64,000 nt of DNA from Viola odorata. Its lineage: Eukaryota > Streptophyta > Magnoliopsida > Malpighiales > Violaceae. The number at the start of each line of letters is the position of its first letter. Positions within the stretch are counted from its first letter, which is position 1. The notes beneath the pieces were generated by a model, which saw only the letters and a program-made list of their open reading frames with translations, did not search any database and was not told the DNA's origin. Position numbers and translations under genes: made by a program. Positions 45,337 through 56,309 of this stretch are shown piece by piece. The DNA lies in NCBI GenBank assembly GCA_963691705.1, contig OY829543.1, forward strand, positions 32,759,523-32,823,522, given 5' to 3'.

Positions 45337-46982
45337 TGATGTGTGCTTGTCGAGGGCACGTTCAAATAATTACAACTTATCACCTGCTACAAAAAGGATT
45401 AAAGACAGTGGTAAGAGGTTCGATCCACAAAGAATGGTGAAGACATACACTAGACAAGGCCAAATACAAAGTAGAACAATAAAAGAAACAATGGGGGATT
45501 TGTTGGTTAAACGAGTTAACCAAAAGATGTCGAGACCTAAAAAGCTAACAAGGATAGAAAATGAGGTCGAGACCTAGACACCTAACAGGGACAGAAATAC
45601 GAAATAACCATTATAAACGAAAGCAAACAAGAAAGTAAACGAGGTAAAGTCAAATGAGAGAAAATCTTAGCAAAGGTATTATCTCGGGTTGCGTCGAGGG
45701 CAAGATAATCATCGGCGCAGAAATATTCTATTCTTTTGTCATAGACGTGTTATAGGGGCCATGTTTACACGTAGACCCCCTACTCTCCTCGTAAGAGAAG
45801 CTACCCCCCATTTTCACTGTTAATAAGGCAGCCTCGACGTTGTGCCATCCTCCCACGCACGAAGCGGGAGGCAATACTCATAACGCCCATGAAGATAAGG
45901 AAAGACACGTCTAGGGCTAGATGTCTCTCAGTTTGTCAGGCTCGCGACACTGCCCTCGTTGCTCACTTGCCCTAGACAGAACGGACCAAGCTAATTACAA
46001 TCTATCTAGTGTCTACTCTATTCTAAGGCTTCGCGTTAGTTATAACCAAAGAAATGACAATAATCATCTAGGTCAAGCTATTATTTAGCTAGGCTCCTAA
46101 CTTGCCCTAGACGAATTGACAAGAAATCGACAAGCAAGCCAATACAATAATAAGAATAGATGAAGAACGATTTGGCCTCTTAACTAGACTCAAGCAACCC
46201 TCAAATACCTCTACTAAGAAGGAAGAATCTATCTACTCATACCACAAAATAAATAAACAAAATAAGAAAAGAAAGATTGCATAAAAGAAGAAGAACAAGA
46301 AAAAGGAAAACTATAAAATGTTACCGGCCGGAGCAAAGCTCCGATTAATTTCAATAGCAGCTGGAAATAGAGGTCTCAGCCACCACCCAAAAGGGGGAGG
46401 AGAGAAAAAGAGGCGGCTCCCCAAAGAAGAAAGTAGAAAATATTTACAAGATGTCCCAAAACCCTAAAAACTAAAGGCTTAAATACCCCTTTGCCCACAA
46501 GAGGACAAAACCTAACTAATAGTGAGTACAAAAGAGAATGTTCTGGAATATGCTAGGAGGTATCTGCATGGAATCTCGTGCGAATCTTTTAGGAATCTTG
46601 CTCTTTGGTCGTCAAGGCCTAGACGAAAACTTCTAGGGCAAGACGACTTGATCAGCAGCTAGGGCAAGACCTAGAATTTGGCAACGAGTGAATATTCTAA
46701 ATGCACATGGAATCTTCTAGAAGCCAGCAAGGAGGACCCGTGGAAGCACAACAATGAAGCTTTGACCAGGAAATATTGTCTACGACTCGACGACTAAATT
46801 GATGTCTTGGCCTCGCTGCTTTGAGATTCGCGAAATTCCACCCCAAAAGCATATGTTTTCGCATATTTCTCCCTTTTGGCCTAGATTTGCAAAAAAGATG
46901 GAAATAAGGGCAAATTAGCAGTATCATGCCATAAATCAAGGTAAGAATGAAGGGAAAAATATGCATAAAATACACATTATCA
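45337..46982 (-). repeat. LTR A of the composite
   Basis: 1646 bp, TGATGTGTGC...ATTATCA on the plus strand. It aligns along its whole length with LTR B (same length) and LTR C. In transcription sense it contains CCTCCCGCTTCGTGCGTGGG then AGG (about 45874-45852), a perfect CCTCCC/GGGAGG hairpin. Confidence 0.95.
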
Positions 46983-47095
46983 AATATCTCCACACTGCCC
47001 AATGCTCGCCCTCGAGCATTCACAAAACTGAAAACAACCCCAAGTCAGAACACAAATAATAAACGCCACGAGAATAAACATCCAATCAACAAATA
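46983..47095 (-). promoter_or_regulatory. Short 3' remnant with hairpin and PPT
   Basis: In transcription sense this is the last part of the 3' non-coding region, including AATGCTCG-AGGG-CGAGCATT (47020-47001) and GGGCAGTGTGGAGATATT beside LTR A. It is the only internal sequence between LTR A and the tRNA. It resembles 48831-48950 beyond LTR B but is clearly diverged in the part farther from the PPT. Confidence 0.8.
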
Positions 47096-47188
47096 ATCAA
47101 ATTGGCGCCGTTGTAGTATAGTGGTAAGTATTCCCGCCTGTCACGCGGGTGACCTGGGTTCAATCCCCGGCAACGGCGCCAATTTAAT
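47096..47188. repeat. Inverted repeat enclosing the tRNA
   Basis: ATCAAATTGGCGCCGTTG (47096-47113) is the reverse complement of CAACGGCGCCAATTTAAT (47171-47188) with one mismatch. The pairing goes 11 nt beyond the acceptor stem into the PBS-LTR gap and the first bases of LTR B. The mismatch is where LTR B has TAAT; LTR A and C have TGAT, which the left arm matches. Confidence 0.92.
47107..47178 (+). tRNA. tRNA-Asp (GTC) copied into the PBS position
   Basis: A full cloverleaf in 72 nt: acceptor GCCGTTG/CAACGGC, D arm with A-box TAGTATAGTGG (47114-47124), anticodon stem CCCGC/GCGGG with loop CCTGTCAC around anticodon GTC (47140-47142), T arm CTGGG/CCCGG with B-box GGTTCAATCCC (47157-47167), discriminator G and an encoded CCA (47179-47181). 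Nuclear tRNA genes do not encode CCA. Here CCA is the first part of the PBS, so the copy comes from a mature primer tRNA. It lies three nucleotides from LTR B, exactly at the PBS. Pol III promoter boxes look intact, but no T4 terminator follows closely. Whether it is transcribed is unknown. Confidence 0.93.
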
Positions 47189-48830
47189 GTGTGCTTGTCG
47201 AGGGCACGATCAAATAATTACAACTTATCACCTGCTACAAGAAGGATTGAAGACAATAGTAAGAGGTTCGATCCACATAGAATGGTGAAGACATACACTA
47301 GACAAGGTCAGATACAAAGTAAAACAATAAAAGAAATAATGGGGGGTGTTTGTTGGTTAAACGAGTTAACCAAAAGATGTCGAGACCTAGAAAGCTAACA
47401 AAGATAGAAAATAAGGTCGAGACCTAGACAGCTAACAGGGACAGAAATACGAAATAACCATTATAAACGAAAGCAAATAAGAAAGTAAACGAGGCAAAGT
47501 CAAATGAGAGAAAATCTTAGCAAAGGTATTATCTCGAGTTGCGTCGAGGGTAAGACAATCATCTGTAGAAATATTCTATTCTTATGCCATAGACGTGCTA
47601 TAGGGGTCATGTTTACACGTAGACCCCCTACTCTCCTCGTAAGAGAAGCTACCCCCCATTTTCACTGTTAATAAGGTAGCCTTGACGTTGTGCCATCCTC
47701 CCAGGCACGAAGCGGGGAGGTAATACTCACAACGCCCATGAAGATAAGGAAAGACACGTCTAGGGCTAGATGTCTCTCAGTTTGTCAGGCTCGCGACACT
47801 GCCCTGGTTGCTCACTTGCCCTAGACAGAACGGACCAAGCTAATGACAATCTATCTAGTGTCTACTCTATTCTAAGGCTTCGCGTTAGTTATAACCAAAG
47901 AAATGACAGTAATCATCTAGGTCAAGCTATTAGTTAGCTAGGCTCCTAACTTGCCCTAGACGAATTGACAAGAAACCGACAAGCAAGCCAATACAACAAT
48001 AAGAATATATGAAGAACGATTTGGCCTCTTAACTAGCCTCATGCAACCCTCAAATACCTCTACTAAGAAGGGAGAATCTAGCTACTCATACCACAAAATA
48101 AATAAACAAAATAAGAAAAGAAAGATTGCATAAAAGAAGAAGAACAAGAAAAAGGAAAATTATAAAATGTTACCGGCCGGAGCAAAGCTTCGGTTAATTT
48201 CAATGGCTGCTGGAAATAGAGGTCTCAGCCACCACCCAAAAGGGGGAGGAGAGAAAAAAAGGCGGCTCCCCAAAGAAGAAAGTAGAAAATATTTACAAGA
48301 TGTCCCAAAACCCTAAAAACTGAAGGCTTAAATACCCATTTGCCCACAAGAGGACAAAACCTAACTAAGAGGGAGTACAAAGGAGAATGTTCTGGAATAT
48401 GCTAGGAGGTATCTGCATGGAATCCCGTGCGAATCTTTTGGGAATCTTGCTCTTTGGTCGTCAAGGCCTAGACAAAAACTTCTAGGGCAAGACGACTTGA
48501 TCAACAGCTAGGGCAAGACGCAGAATTTGGCAGCGAGTGAATATTCTAGATGCACAAGGAATCTTCTAGAAGCCAGCAAGGAGGACACGTGGAAGCACAA
48601 CAACGAAGCTTTGACCAGGAAATATTGTCCAGGGCTCGACGATGAAATTGATGTCTTGGCCTCGCTGCTTTGAGATTCGCGAAATTCCATCCAAAAAGTA
48701 TATGTTTCGCATATTTCTCCCTTTTGGCCTAGATCTGCAATAAAGATGGAAATAAGGGCAAATTAGCAATATCATGCCATAAATCAAGGTAAGAATGAAG
48801 GGGAAAACATGTATAAAATACACGCTATCA
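47185..48830 (-). repeat. LTR B of the composite
   Basis: 1646 bp; 3' LTR of the C-to-B unit and, at the same time, 5' LTR of the short B-to-A unit. Its plus-strand start reads TAATGTG in place of TGATGTG. It is very close to LTR C and LTR A by eye. Confidence 0.95.
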
Positions 48831-48868
48831 AATATCCCCACACTGCCCAATGCTCGGCCTCGAGCATT
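48831..48868 (-). promoter_or_regulatory. Hairpin and polypurine tract
   Basis: In transcription sense, AATGCTCG-AGGC-CGAGCATT (48868-48849) is followed by GGGCAGTGTGGGGATATT beside LTR B. It is the same module as at 26364 and 2440. Confidence 0.8.
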
Positions 48869-50202
48869 CACAAAACTAAAAATACCCCAAGAACGAACAA
48901 CACCCATTCAAGCATTGCACAAGAATAAACAAACCAGTCATCAAGCTAGGCCTTGACAAAGTTGATCCTGCCTAGATAACACCTACATCAAATCAGAAGG
49001 ATAACGACCCTAAAGATAAGACTTTACCACATCCACGCCTAAACACAAGTAATCCTCACAAGATAAGTGTTTGCGCTCCCACTCACAAACAAGGCTAGGT
49101 GTTTAATCACTCAAAACTAAATGCAACTAGCGCAGTACAAAACCAGACTTGCACATCAATCCGAGTACGTAGTACACATGCATGGGCAATCAATCAATCG
49201 GAAAGAACTTCATGTCAGCAAAAAGAAAGAAAAAGAAGAAAAAAAGGGAAGGAAGAGAATAAAACAAAAAGAGAGAAAACAGGAAGAGAAGGAAGAGAAA
49301 GAAGAGATACAACCAACTCAAACCTGGATGGATTCCTTGGCTAGGAAAAAGGCGAGGTTGGTAAGACAACGCTCGTCGAGGGTAGGATGATGAAGCTGAG
49401 GCGAGGGCTAGACGAAGGATTCTTTTTCTTGGGCAGGAAGTTCTTCTCTTGATGCGGTGCTGGGAGTAAATTCTTGTGTTCGTGTTTCACCCCCTTCTTT
49501 TATTTTGATTTTTTATTCTATATATTTTTTTTGAATTTTTCTTTTTCTTTTTCTTTTTCTATTTTTTTTAGAAGGGGCACGAACCTTTCTAGCTTTGATT
49601 CACCTAGGATAGAAGACCTTTGATGTGTCTTGCCCTAGATCTGCTTCCAGTACTGAAGTTTGACTTTTCGGCTTCCCCACAGTTACACTTTTCTAGGGGA
49701 GCTCTTTCTCTTGAGATAATTTCTAGGGCATGATGATGTTTCTGATGATTTGCCCTAGATATCTGCTTTTTGCGCTTAAGTCCTAACTTCCTCTGCTTCC
49801 CCACACTTAGACTTTTCTGCACATTCTTCTGGATGTCTAGCCCTCGACGCTACCCTCAACAATTACTGCTTACCTACCAAGGAAAAAGATCAAGAAAAAT
49901 AAGCTCAAGCGGTCAGGGGAAAGAAAGAAAAGAGAGGGGTAGGTGAATGTCGAGGGCAAGATGATAAAAAGTGAGAGAAAAAAGGAGAAAAGAAAGAAAG
50001 AAAGAAATAAGACATTGATGCGAAGACTTTCGTCATTTTGTTGCTTTCCCAAGTCTAATGGTGCCTATACCCAGGGATATCATGCAAGTCCAGCTAGTGC
50101 CTAGCTAAGCATTCTATTCGCACATGAAAAATATATGGCATGGAAGCTCAAAGTGCTCACAGGGTGCTGTTTTGACTACTGGAGTCTAGGCCTAGATGTG
50201 GA
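48869..50202 (-). other. 3' non-coding region of the composite (PPT side)
   Basis: No supported gene. It has two transcript-sense pyrimidine-rich tracts (49200-49310 and 49900-50010 on the plus strand as purines) and many copies of CTAGGGCAAGA/CGAGGGCAAGA. The order of landmarks follows the 3' regions of the two full Athila elements. It ends at the TSD GTGGA (50198-50202) of the Tat-like insertion. Confidence 0.65.
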
Positions 50203-51029
50203 TGTACATACAATTTTTCCTAAAATAGGAGAAAATTACACGTGTCAAATTACAAATGTTGAATGTAGAATAAAAGTGGCTCTTCTTCTCTTGATTCTTC
50301 TAATTAATGAATTAGTCTTCACTCCGGATTTGGATTTTGAACTTGAGTTGAATGGTTGACGGATTGGCCTTGAATCAGCTTGTAATCCGTGATTGATTTG
50401 AGAAGAAACTGGCCTTGAATCAGCTTGTGGCTTCTGCTTCATTTGATTTGAGAAGAAACCGGCCTTGAATCAGCTTATGGCTTCTGCTTGATTTGATTTG
50501 AGAAGAAACCGGCCTTGAATCAACTTGTGGCTTCTTCTTGATTTGATTTGACGTTGTCGAGAGAGAAACGACCTTGAATTAGCTTATGGCTTCTCCTTGG
50601 TGGTTGAGAGAGAACCGGCCTTGAATTAGCTTGTGGCTTCTCCTTCTTTCTTGAAGACGATCTGCTTCAATTCTTGATCTTCGCAGCACTTCTTCTCTCC
50701 AAGAAAATCTCCCCCCTTTCTCCTCCTAAGGAGGCCTCTATTTATAGGCTCATAAGAGTGAAGAAAGATGACATGTGTCTTCATCTCATTGGTCTAATGT
50801 GTAACCACCATTATTAATTAATTTGCACATTAATTAATAATTACATATTAATTAATTTGACATTTAATCAAATTAATAAAACATTAGATGAATTTTATTC
50901 CCTCCAAATATGAGCTTGCTGGTGGGCTTCGACCAAATAAGCTTCATGAATTTCGGTGAATGGGCTTCGTGGCTTTTTTTATAAACTGGGCCGAATATTC
51001 TAAGACGAGCCGAAATTTTGGTGTCTACA
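50203..51029 (-). repeat. 3' LTR of the Tat-like element
   Basis: 827 bp; in transcription sense TGTAGACACC...TGTATGTACA. It contains about six copies of a roughly 50-bp unit with GGCCTTGAATCAGCTTGTGG (50365-50645). Its pair is 58313-59139. Confidence 0.95.
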
Positions 51030-51529
51030 AATGCCCCCTCAAGATTATTTTACTTGATGCAGTAAATTAATCTTGAACTTTTTTCTTTTCGAGTGAGCTA
51101 ATTTGCGTCGGGGACTGAACTTGAAATCATGTTTGATTGTTGGGCCAAATTTATCACGGGCCGATTTTGACTTCGGAGAAACTTGCCATCGAATGTATAT
51201 TTTTCTTTGGAACTTGTACCAAGGAATTGAATCTGCAAAGGAATCCATGGTCTTGGAATTTGTTCCTGTACATCATGAATTTCGTCGAATTGATCATGTG
51301 TGGCGGCGACCTTGGATAAATTTTTTTCTCTCCTTTTGGAGCCTTTAATTAATTAAGTGGACTAAGCCAATAATTAATTACTCATTCAAGCCTTAGCCCA
51401 ATGCCAAGCTAGCATAACCAAGAAAATAAAGGAGTCGAGATTGTGGGAGGAAATTTGTCAACAAGAAATTTTATTTCCTTGTTGGTTAAGATATGCAGCC
51501 ACCCTCTCCTTCTTTTTTCCTTTTTTTTA

Positions 51530-51800
51530 TCTAATCGATCAGAATTTTTTTTCCTCTAAATCGATCAATTTTTTTTCCTTCTATTTGAGCAAAATCTTCA
51601 TCTTCATTGAGCAGAATTTCCTCTTAATTGAGTAGGATGTTTTTCCTTAATTGAACATATTTTCTTCTTGATTGAGCAGTATCATTTTCCTTAATTGCAG
51701 ATTTTTTCCTTAATTGAGCAAGATCTCTCTCTTTAATTGAGCAAATTTTCTTCATAATTGGGTAAAATTTATTTCCTTAACTGAGGAGAATTTTACCCTT
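51530..51800. repeat. Degenerate 25-30-bp tandem array
   Basis: On the plus strand, CCTTAATTGAGCA-type units recur about nine times with variation. It is the first of several unrelated arrays in the 3' non-coding region of the Tat-like element. Confidence 0.7.
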
Positions 51801-52023
51801 TAAAAATAGATGCAATTGTTGATCTTCTTCAATTGGCTTTTTTTTTCTTCTTGTTGCTGCTGTCCAAGAGAGAGGAAAGGTAATGCTTTGATTTTTGATT
51901 GTTTTTTTCATACTCCATTGTTTCTGTGCTCCTTTCTTCATTCATAGAATTAATTGTGCAGGTTTGGATTTATATTCCTCTTTTTTTTTACAGATCTGAC
52001 CCGTTTCTCTCACCACCAGAACT

Positions 52024-52594
52024 AAAATGAGCGTCAGGATGAGACGAGTTGGACGCACCCTGAACGTAGTCATTCCGATCTTGGATGCGTTGGCAATCGC
52101 GGCTAGAAGATTCCGGTCATTTTTACACTTGCCGGTGCGTCTAGCCTCCGTTCCGACCGCCGTAGGTACCAAAATGAGCATCAGGATGAGACGAGTCGAA
52201 CACAACTTGAATGGAGTCATTCCGATCTCTGACGCATTGACAATCGCTGTCAGAAGATTCCGGCCATTATTACACTTACTGGAGCGTCCAACAACTGTTC
52301 CGGCGCGTGGAGGCACGCCCAACCTGTGTTCCGGCCGCTGTTAGGACCAAAACAAGTGTCAGGACAAGATGAGTCGGATGCAACTTGAACGGAGTCATTC
52401 CGATCTTGGATGCGTCGGCAATCGCTGTCAGAAGATTCCGGCTATTTTTACACTTGCTGGAGCGTCTAGCAACTATTCTGGTCTCCGTTAGGACCAAAAC
52501 GAGTGTCATGATGAGACGAATCGGATGCAACTGGAACGAAGTCATTCTGATCTTTGATGAATCGACAATCGCTACCAGAAGATTCCGGCCATCT
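52024..52594. repeat. Tandem array, unit about 147 bp (4 copies)
   Basis: Copies start near 52024, 52171, 52350 and 52497 with AAAATGAGCGTCAGGATGAG-like sequence and contain ATTCCGATC and AGAAGATTCCGG. One unit carries about 32 extra bases. Long frames across it on both strands are repeat artefacts. Confidence 0.9.
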
Positions 52595-52984
52595 TTCTTC
52601 TTTGCTTTTGTATTTTGCCTTCTTTACTTTTTCTCTTGTTCATTAAGGCATGAGATGGGTAAAGTTGGCTAAGTTAAATAGGAGGGAGCCGTTGTTGTTG
52701 AGCCCAATTTCCATATCATGTCACACATTTTTTTTATTTTTTTATTTTTTTATTTTTTATTTTTTATTTTTTTAAAATTTGAAATTAATCATTTTTTTCC
52801 AGATGATGTCATCCTCGTCGCGATCCGGTCACTTCGTTGCAACCTCTTGATATGAACTGGATCGACGAGAGCTCAAGTCAAGAGCAAAGAGGACGATTTC
52901 TTTATTTCCCGGAAACCGAAGTGAAGCATCGTTCGCAATCCGGAGGGAAAGGAGTATTGAAGCTCACCATAGTGAGTCAGTCAA

Positions 52985-53395
52985 TGAAGGATCCTAATAT
53001 AAGCTCCATCGAGGGTCTGGATCAGTGTTTTTTAAGTAATGTATCCCACCTAATTGATGTAAAGGCTTCAGGATCCTGCCCCACCAACACCGACGTTAAC
53101 CTCATCGAGGGTCTTGATCAGTCCTTTTCAAGGACTGCATCACACCTAATTGATGTAGAAGCTTCAAGATCTCACCCCATCAGTTCCAGGATCAACCACA
53201 TCGAGGGTCTAGATCGGTCCTTTTTAAGGACTGTATCTCACCTAATTGATGTAGAGGCTTCAAGATTTCGCTCCACCTTGCTTCAACGGAGGATCCCAAT
53301 ATAAGCTCCATCGAGGGTCTGGATCAGTACTTTTTAAGCACTATATCCCACCTAATTGATGTAAAGGCTTTAGGATTTCGCTCCACCTTGCTTAT
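52985..53395. repeat. Tandem array, unit about 96-110 bp (4 copies)
   Basis: Copies of ATCGAGGGTCTGGATCAG start at 53008, 53104, 53200 and 53310, each followed by CACCTAATTGATGTA. It is unrelated in sequence to the 52024 array. Confidence 0.92.
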
Positions 53396-53527
53396 TCCTT
53401 CCTTTTGCAACATTGAAAACTATATTCCGTGTCCCGAGATTTGCTGAGAGGATCAAGGCGAAGTGTTGTAGATGGGGATCGCCACTTGTTGCTCAAGAAG
53501 AGATCTCTTATCTTCAAGGCCTTCAGG

Positions 53528-53725
53528 AGTGTCTGCTTCGGACTCAGAAGCGCCTTCGGAACAAAGGCTTAGGGCTTAGCAGCGTCTTCGGAATAAAAGC
53601 TTTATGAACTCAGAGGCGTCTTCGGAACAAAAGACCTCGGACTCAGAGGCATCTTTGGAATAAAAGCTTCGGACTCAAAGGCATCTTCGGAACAAAAGGC
53701 TTCGAGCTTAGAGGCATCTTCTATT
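53528..53725. repeat. Tandem array, unit about 32 bp (6 copies)
   Basis: GCGTCTTCGGAACAAAAG-like units begin near 53550, 53582, 53616, 53648, 53680 and 53712, linked by GGACTCAGAG. Confidence 0.9.
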
Positions 53726-54109
53726 CTTCAGGAGGCCATCAAGGACATATTTACGTCTGACGCTGCTCCATTGAAGTTGAAGGCTTGGGACTTTCTGACT
53801 CAAGTTGACCCTTACCTCACAAGGAGAGAGAAATACACGAGTCGTCTTCCTTCAGCTAAATTTCAGCTAGTTGCAAGGTGATCTTCAAGGCACTGATGAG
53901 AATATCCATAAGCTTTCCGCAGAACAGGAAGAATGAAAAAGGAAAGAGACCATCACTGCAGCTGAAGTTAAAGTGATTGATCGTGAGAGGGAAGAGCTTA
54001 GGTATACTTTCTTTCAGATGGCAGACTTGGAAGACAAGTGACAACCTTGGTGTAGTTTCTTTCTCTTTTCTTTTTTCCGAGAACATATTTATTTTGTTCA
54101 TTTATTTAG

Positions 54110-54428
54110 TCGTACACAGTTTATACTCTTGCGGGCCAGGAGTAGTACGATGATTTTGTTTTCTTTTTACCGTACACAGTTTATACTCTTGCGGGCTAGG
54201 AGTCATGTGCTGAATTTTTTTTTGTTTTTTTTGTTTGATGTGACTGCACTTGAAATATGTCAAGTTGCCTACGTACCTCCAAAGAAGAAGGATCAAGTCA
54301 TGACGTAGTTCAATTTTTGATTTTTTTTCTTTTGGCCGTACACAGTTTATACTCTTGCGGGTCAAGAGTGATTTTTTTTTTTTATTTGTTTGGCTTTGCA
54401 GTTTACCCTCTTGCAGCTAGGAGTAGCG
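54110..54428. repeat. Tandem array with CGTACACAGTTTATACTCTT (3-4 copies)
   Basis: Copies at 54111, 54171 and 54337 and a partial one at about 54395 (CAGTTTACCCTCTTGCAG). Spacers differ in length and are T-rich. Confidence 0.88.
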
Positions 54429-54438
54429 GAGATGATTT

Positions 54439-55266
54439 TTAGGCATAGAAGTGCTTCAAGACCCTTCCGTTGATAGGTTCGATGTGTAATCCATTGACTT
54501 CTTCCAATTTATCAATTGTGGCTTGCCCCCTTTCCTCGAATGTTGGCGGAGCTAGCTCTAGTTCATCTTCATCTGACACTTCCTCAGCAGAAGCACAATT
54601 AGCATCCTCAACCTCCATGTCTTCAGCGTTGTAGAAGAATTGTCGTGCAATACTTTTTCTCTCCTGCTTCTGCCTTTTGGACTTTCCTTTTTGGTTTAGA
54701 ACATTAGGTCCTAGCCGTGTGAAGACAGACTTCTTTTGTGGTGGTGTCGGAAGTTTAGGCTCCAAGGAAGCTTTGTCTCCTAACCTGTCAAAAATAAAGA
54801 CCTTAGCCGCATCTCCTTGAATACGGCTGAATACAGAGAGCTTCTCCTCCTTAGAGGTCTCTTTGTCAACTTTGCATATTTGTATCATAATTGGGTTCGC
54901 GGAGGCCCTTTTGACTTTGATCTTGGTTAGAGGATCTTGTAGAAAATCGAGCCCGAACCTTTGGTTTTCTGTAGATGGTTTTCCGCTAGAAAGGATCGCA
55001 TCCAAGTTACCAAGTTGGCGAGGTTCCCCTTTTTTGTACCCAACATTCTCGAAGAGTCTTTTGACTTTTGGGTCATACCATGCTCGACTGCATCCTTTTG
55101 ATCCTTCACTTTTGATATCTTCGGATCTTATCTCCTTGGAAGCTTCCAGCTTGGATGGCCTCGGGACCAATGTTGAAATCATGGGAATAGGGAGAGTCAT
55201 ACTCTTCTTTAAAACTTCTACTTTCTCAGTGATGGCGGTTTTGGAAAGCGAAGCTTTTACGAACAC
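54439..55266 (-). pseudogene. Post-protease linker ORF of the Tat-like element
   Basis: The 275-residue minus frame from 55266 has features of the segment between protease and RT in this lineage: CSRAWYDPKVKRLFENVGYK, PPQKKSVFTRLGPNVL and PPTFEERGQATIDKLEEVNG, where the run-up to RT usually begins. Instead it ends 19 residues later in LHIEPINGRVLKHFYA. That ending resembles the C-terminus of a Tat integrase, so the RT-to-integrase block may have been lost by an in-frame internal deletion; this is inference. No RT motif is found downstream. Confidence 0.65.
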
Positions 55267-55500
55267 AGGTGTTGCCCTTGTTGCAGAAGATGAGCTTTCT
55301 CCATTCTTCTTACATTTTGTTGCGAAGATGGGAAAGACTTCCGAAGGATTCTTTTCTTCTAAGAAGAATTTTGAATCTGCAAAATGTGATTCTTCCTTAT
55401 TGAATGGATTGGTTTCTCTCTTAACACATTTTATCTCTCCGTTGCGAATGTATTTGAGGCATTCGTGCCAGCTTGAAGGGATAACTCCATTTTCATGTAA

Positions 55501-55932
55501 TCAAATCCTTCCGAGGAGCAGCTGGTAGGATATTCTGGTGTCGATTACATGAAAAAGGACAGTAGATAACAATTCTCTGATTTTTAGTTTCACTCGGATC
55601 GCGCCAATGGCTGCTTGACCCTTTTGATTGAAACCTTGGATAACCAACTTACTTTTGGAAAGCTCAGACATAGCGATTCCTTGTTTCTTCATTGTATGGA
55701 TGGGTATAATACAGACCGCTGACCCTTGATCCACAAGTATCCTTCTGACCTTTTCTTCTCGAATGTAACCTGTAACATAGAGAGGCATGCTGTGCAAATG
55801 AGATCCCAGTAGCAAATCATCATTTGTAAAGGTGAATGCATTAAAGCACTCGGCGTAAGACGGTTGATCAACAACTTTCAACAATCTTTCCTTGTATTTG
55901 GTTGGATCTACCAATGCTTGTACTAGTGACAT
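55501..55932 (-). pseudogene. Aspartic protease of the Tat-like element
   Basis: 144-codon minus frame (55932-55501) within a gag-pro region. The catalytic segment is RRILVDQGSAVCIIPIHTM: the Asp is present, but the following Gly is Gln (DQG), which would probably impair activity. QLLLGRI near the end corresponds to the conserved LLGR block. Frames between gag and this ORF (56317-56042) are shifted and contain stops. The partner gag is upstream at 56310-58126. Confidence 0.75.
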
Positions 55933-56309
55933 CCTGACTTCTGAAGGGAGATAAGGGTTTCAGCTAAAGAGACGTTTGATGGAACCTCATTCAACCTTTT
56001 TATGACATTGTCATCCTCCTGATCAGACTCTTCAGCTTGCTTCACGCTGACCATGTGGACTGCTGCACAATCTTCATGATATTGCTCTTCTGGAAATACT
56101 CTTCAAGAGTTACTGCCCTTCCTTCTTTAGACATCTCTAGTTGTTCGCCCGGAAGACCACTCTTCTTGCTGGATATCATGATTTTGAGTAGAGGCACCTT
56201 AAAGGTATTTTGAGGATGACTTTCTCTTTGGAAGAACCTTCTTGTTCTTCTTTCTTCTAAAGGTTGACCACCCATCGTTAACTTCATCTTCGGACTCAGA
56301 GCTTGTTTC

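Noticed and set aside
45305..45577. 90-residue plus-strand open frame
   Set aside because: It is a chance fusion of the Copia gag end with LTR A sequence; the same LTR frame recurs at 47189 and 60830.
47107..47178. Ordinary nuclear tRNA-Asp gene into which LTRs happened to insert
   Set aside because: It lies exactly at the PBS with the normal three-base gap, carries CCA, and is flanked by an inverted copy of the LTR edge. A chance insertion would not explain these. It remains the main alternative.
52027..53304. Several open frames of 80-155 residues on both strands
   Set aside because: They lie within tandem arrays and repeat with the units; no family motif is present.
52985..53395. CRISPR-like regular repeat array
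   Set aside because: The genome is a plant, and the units are contiguous tandem repeats without unique spacers.
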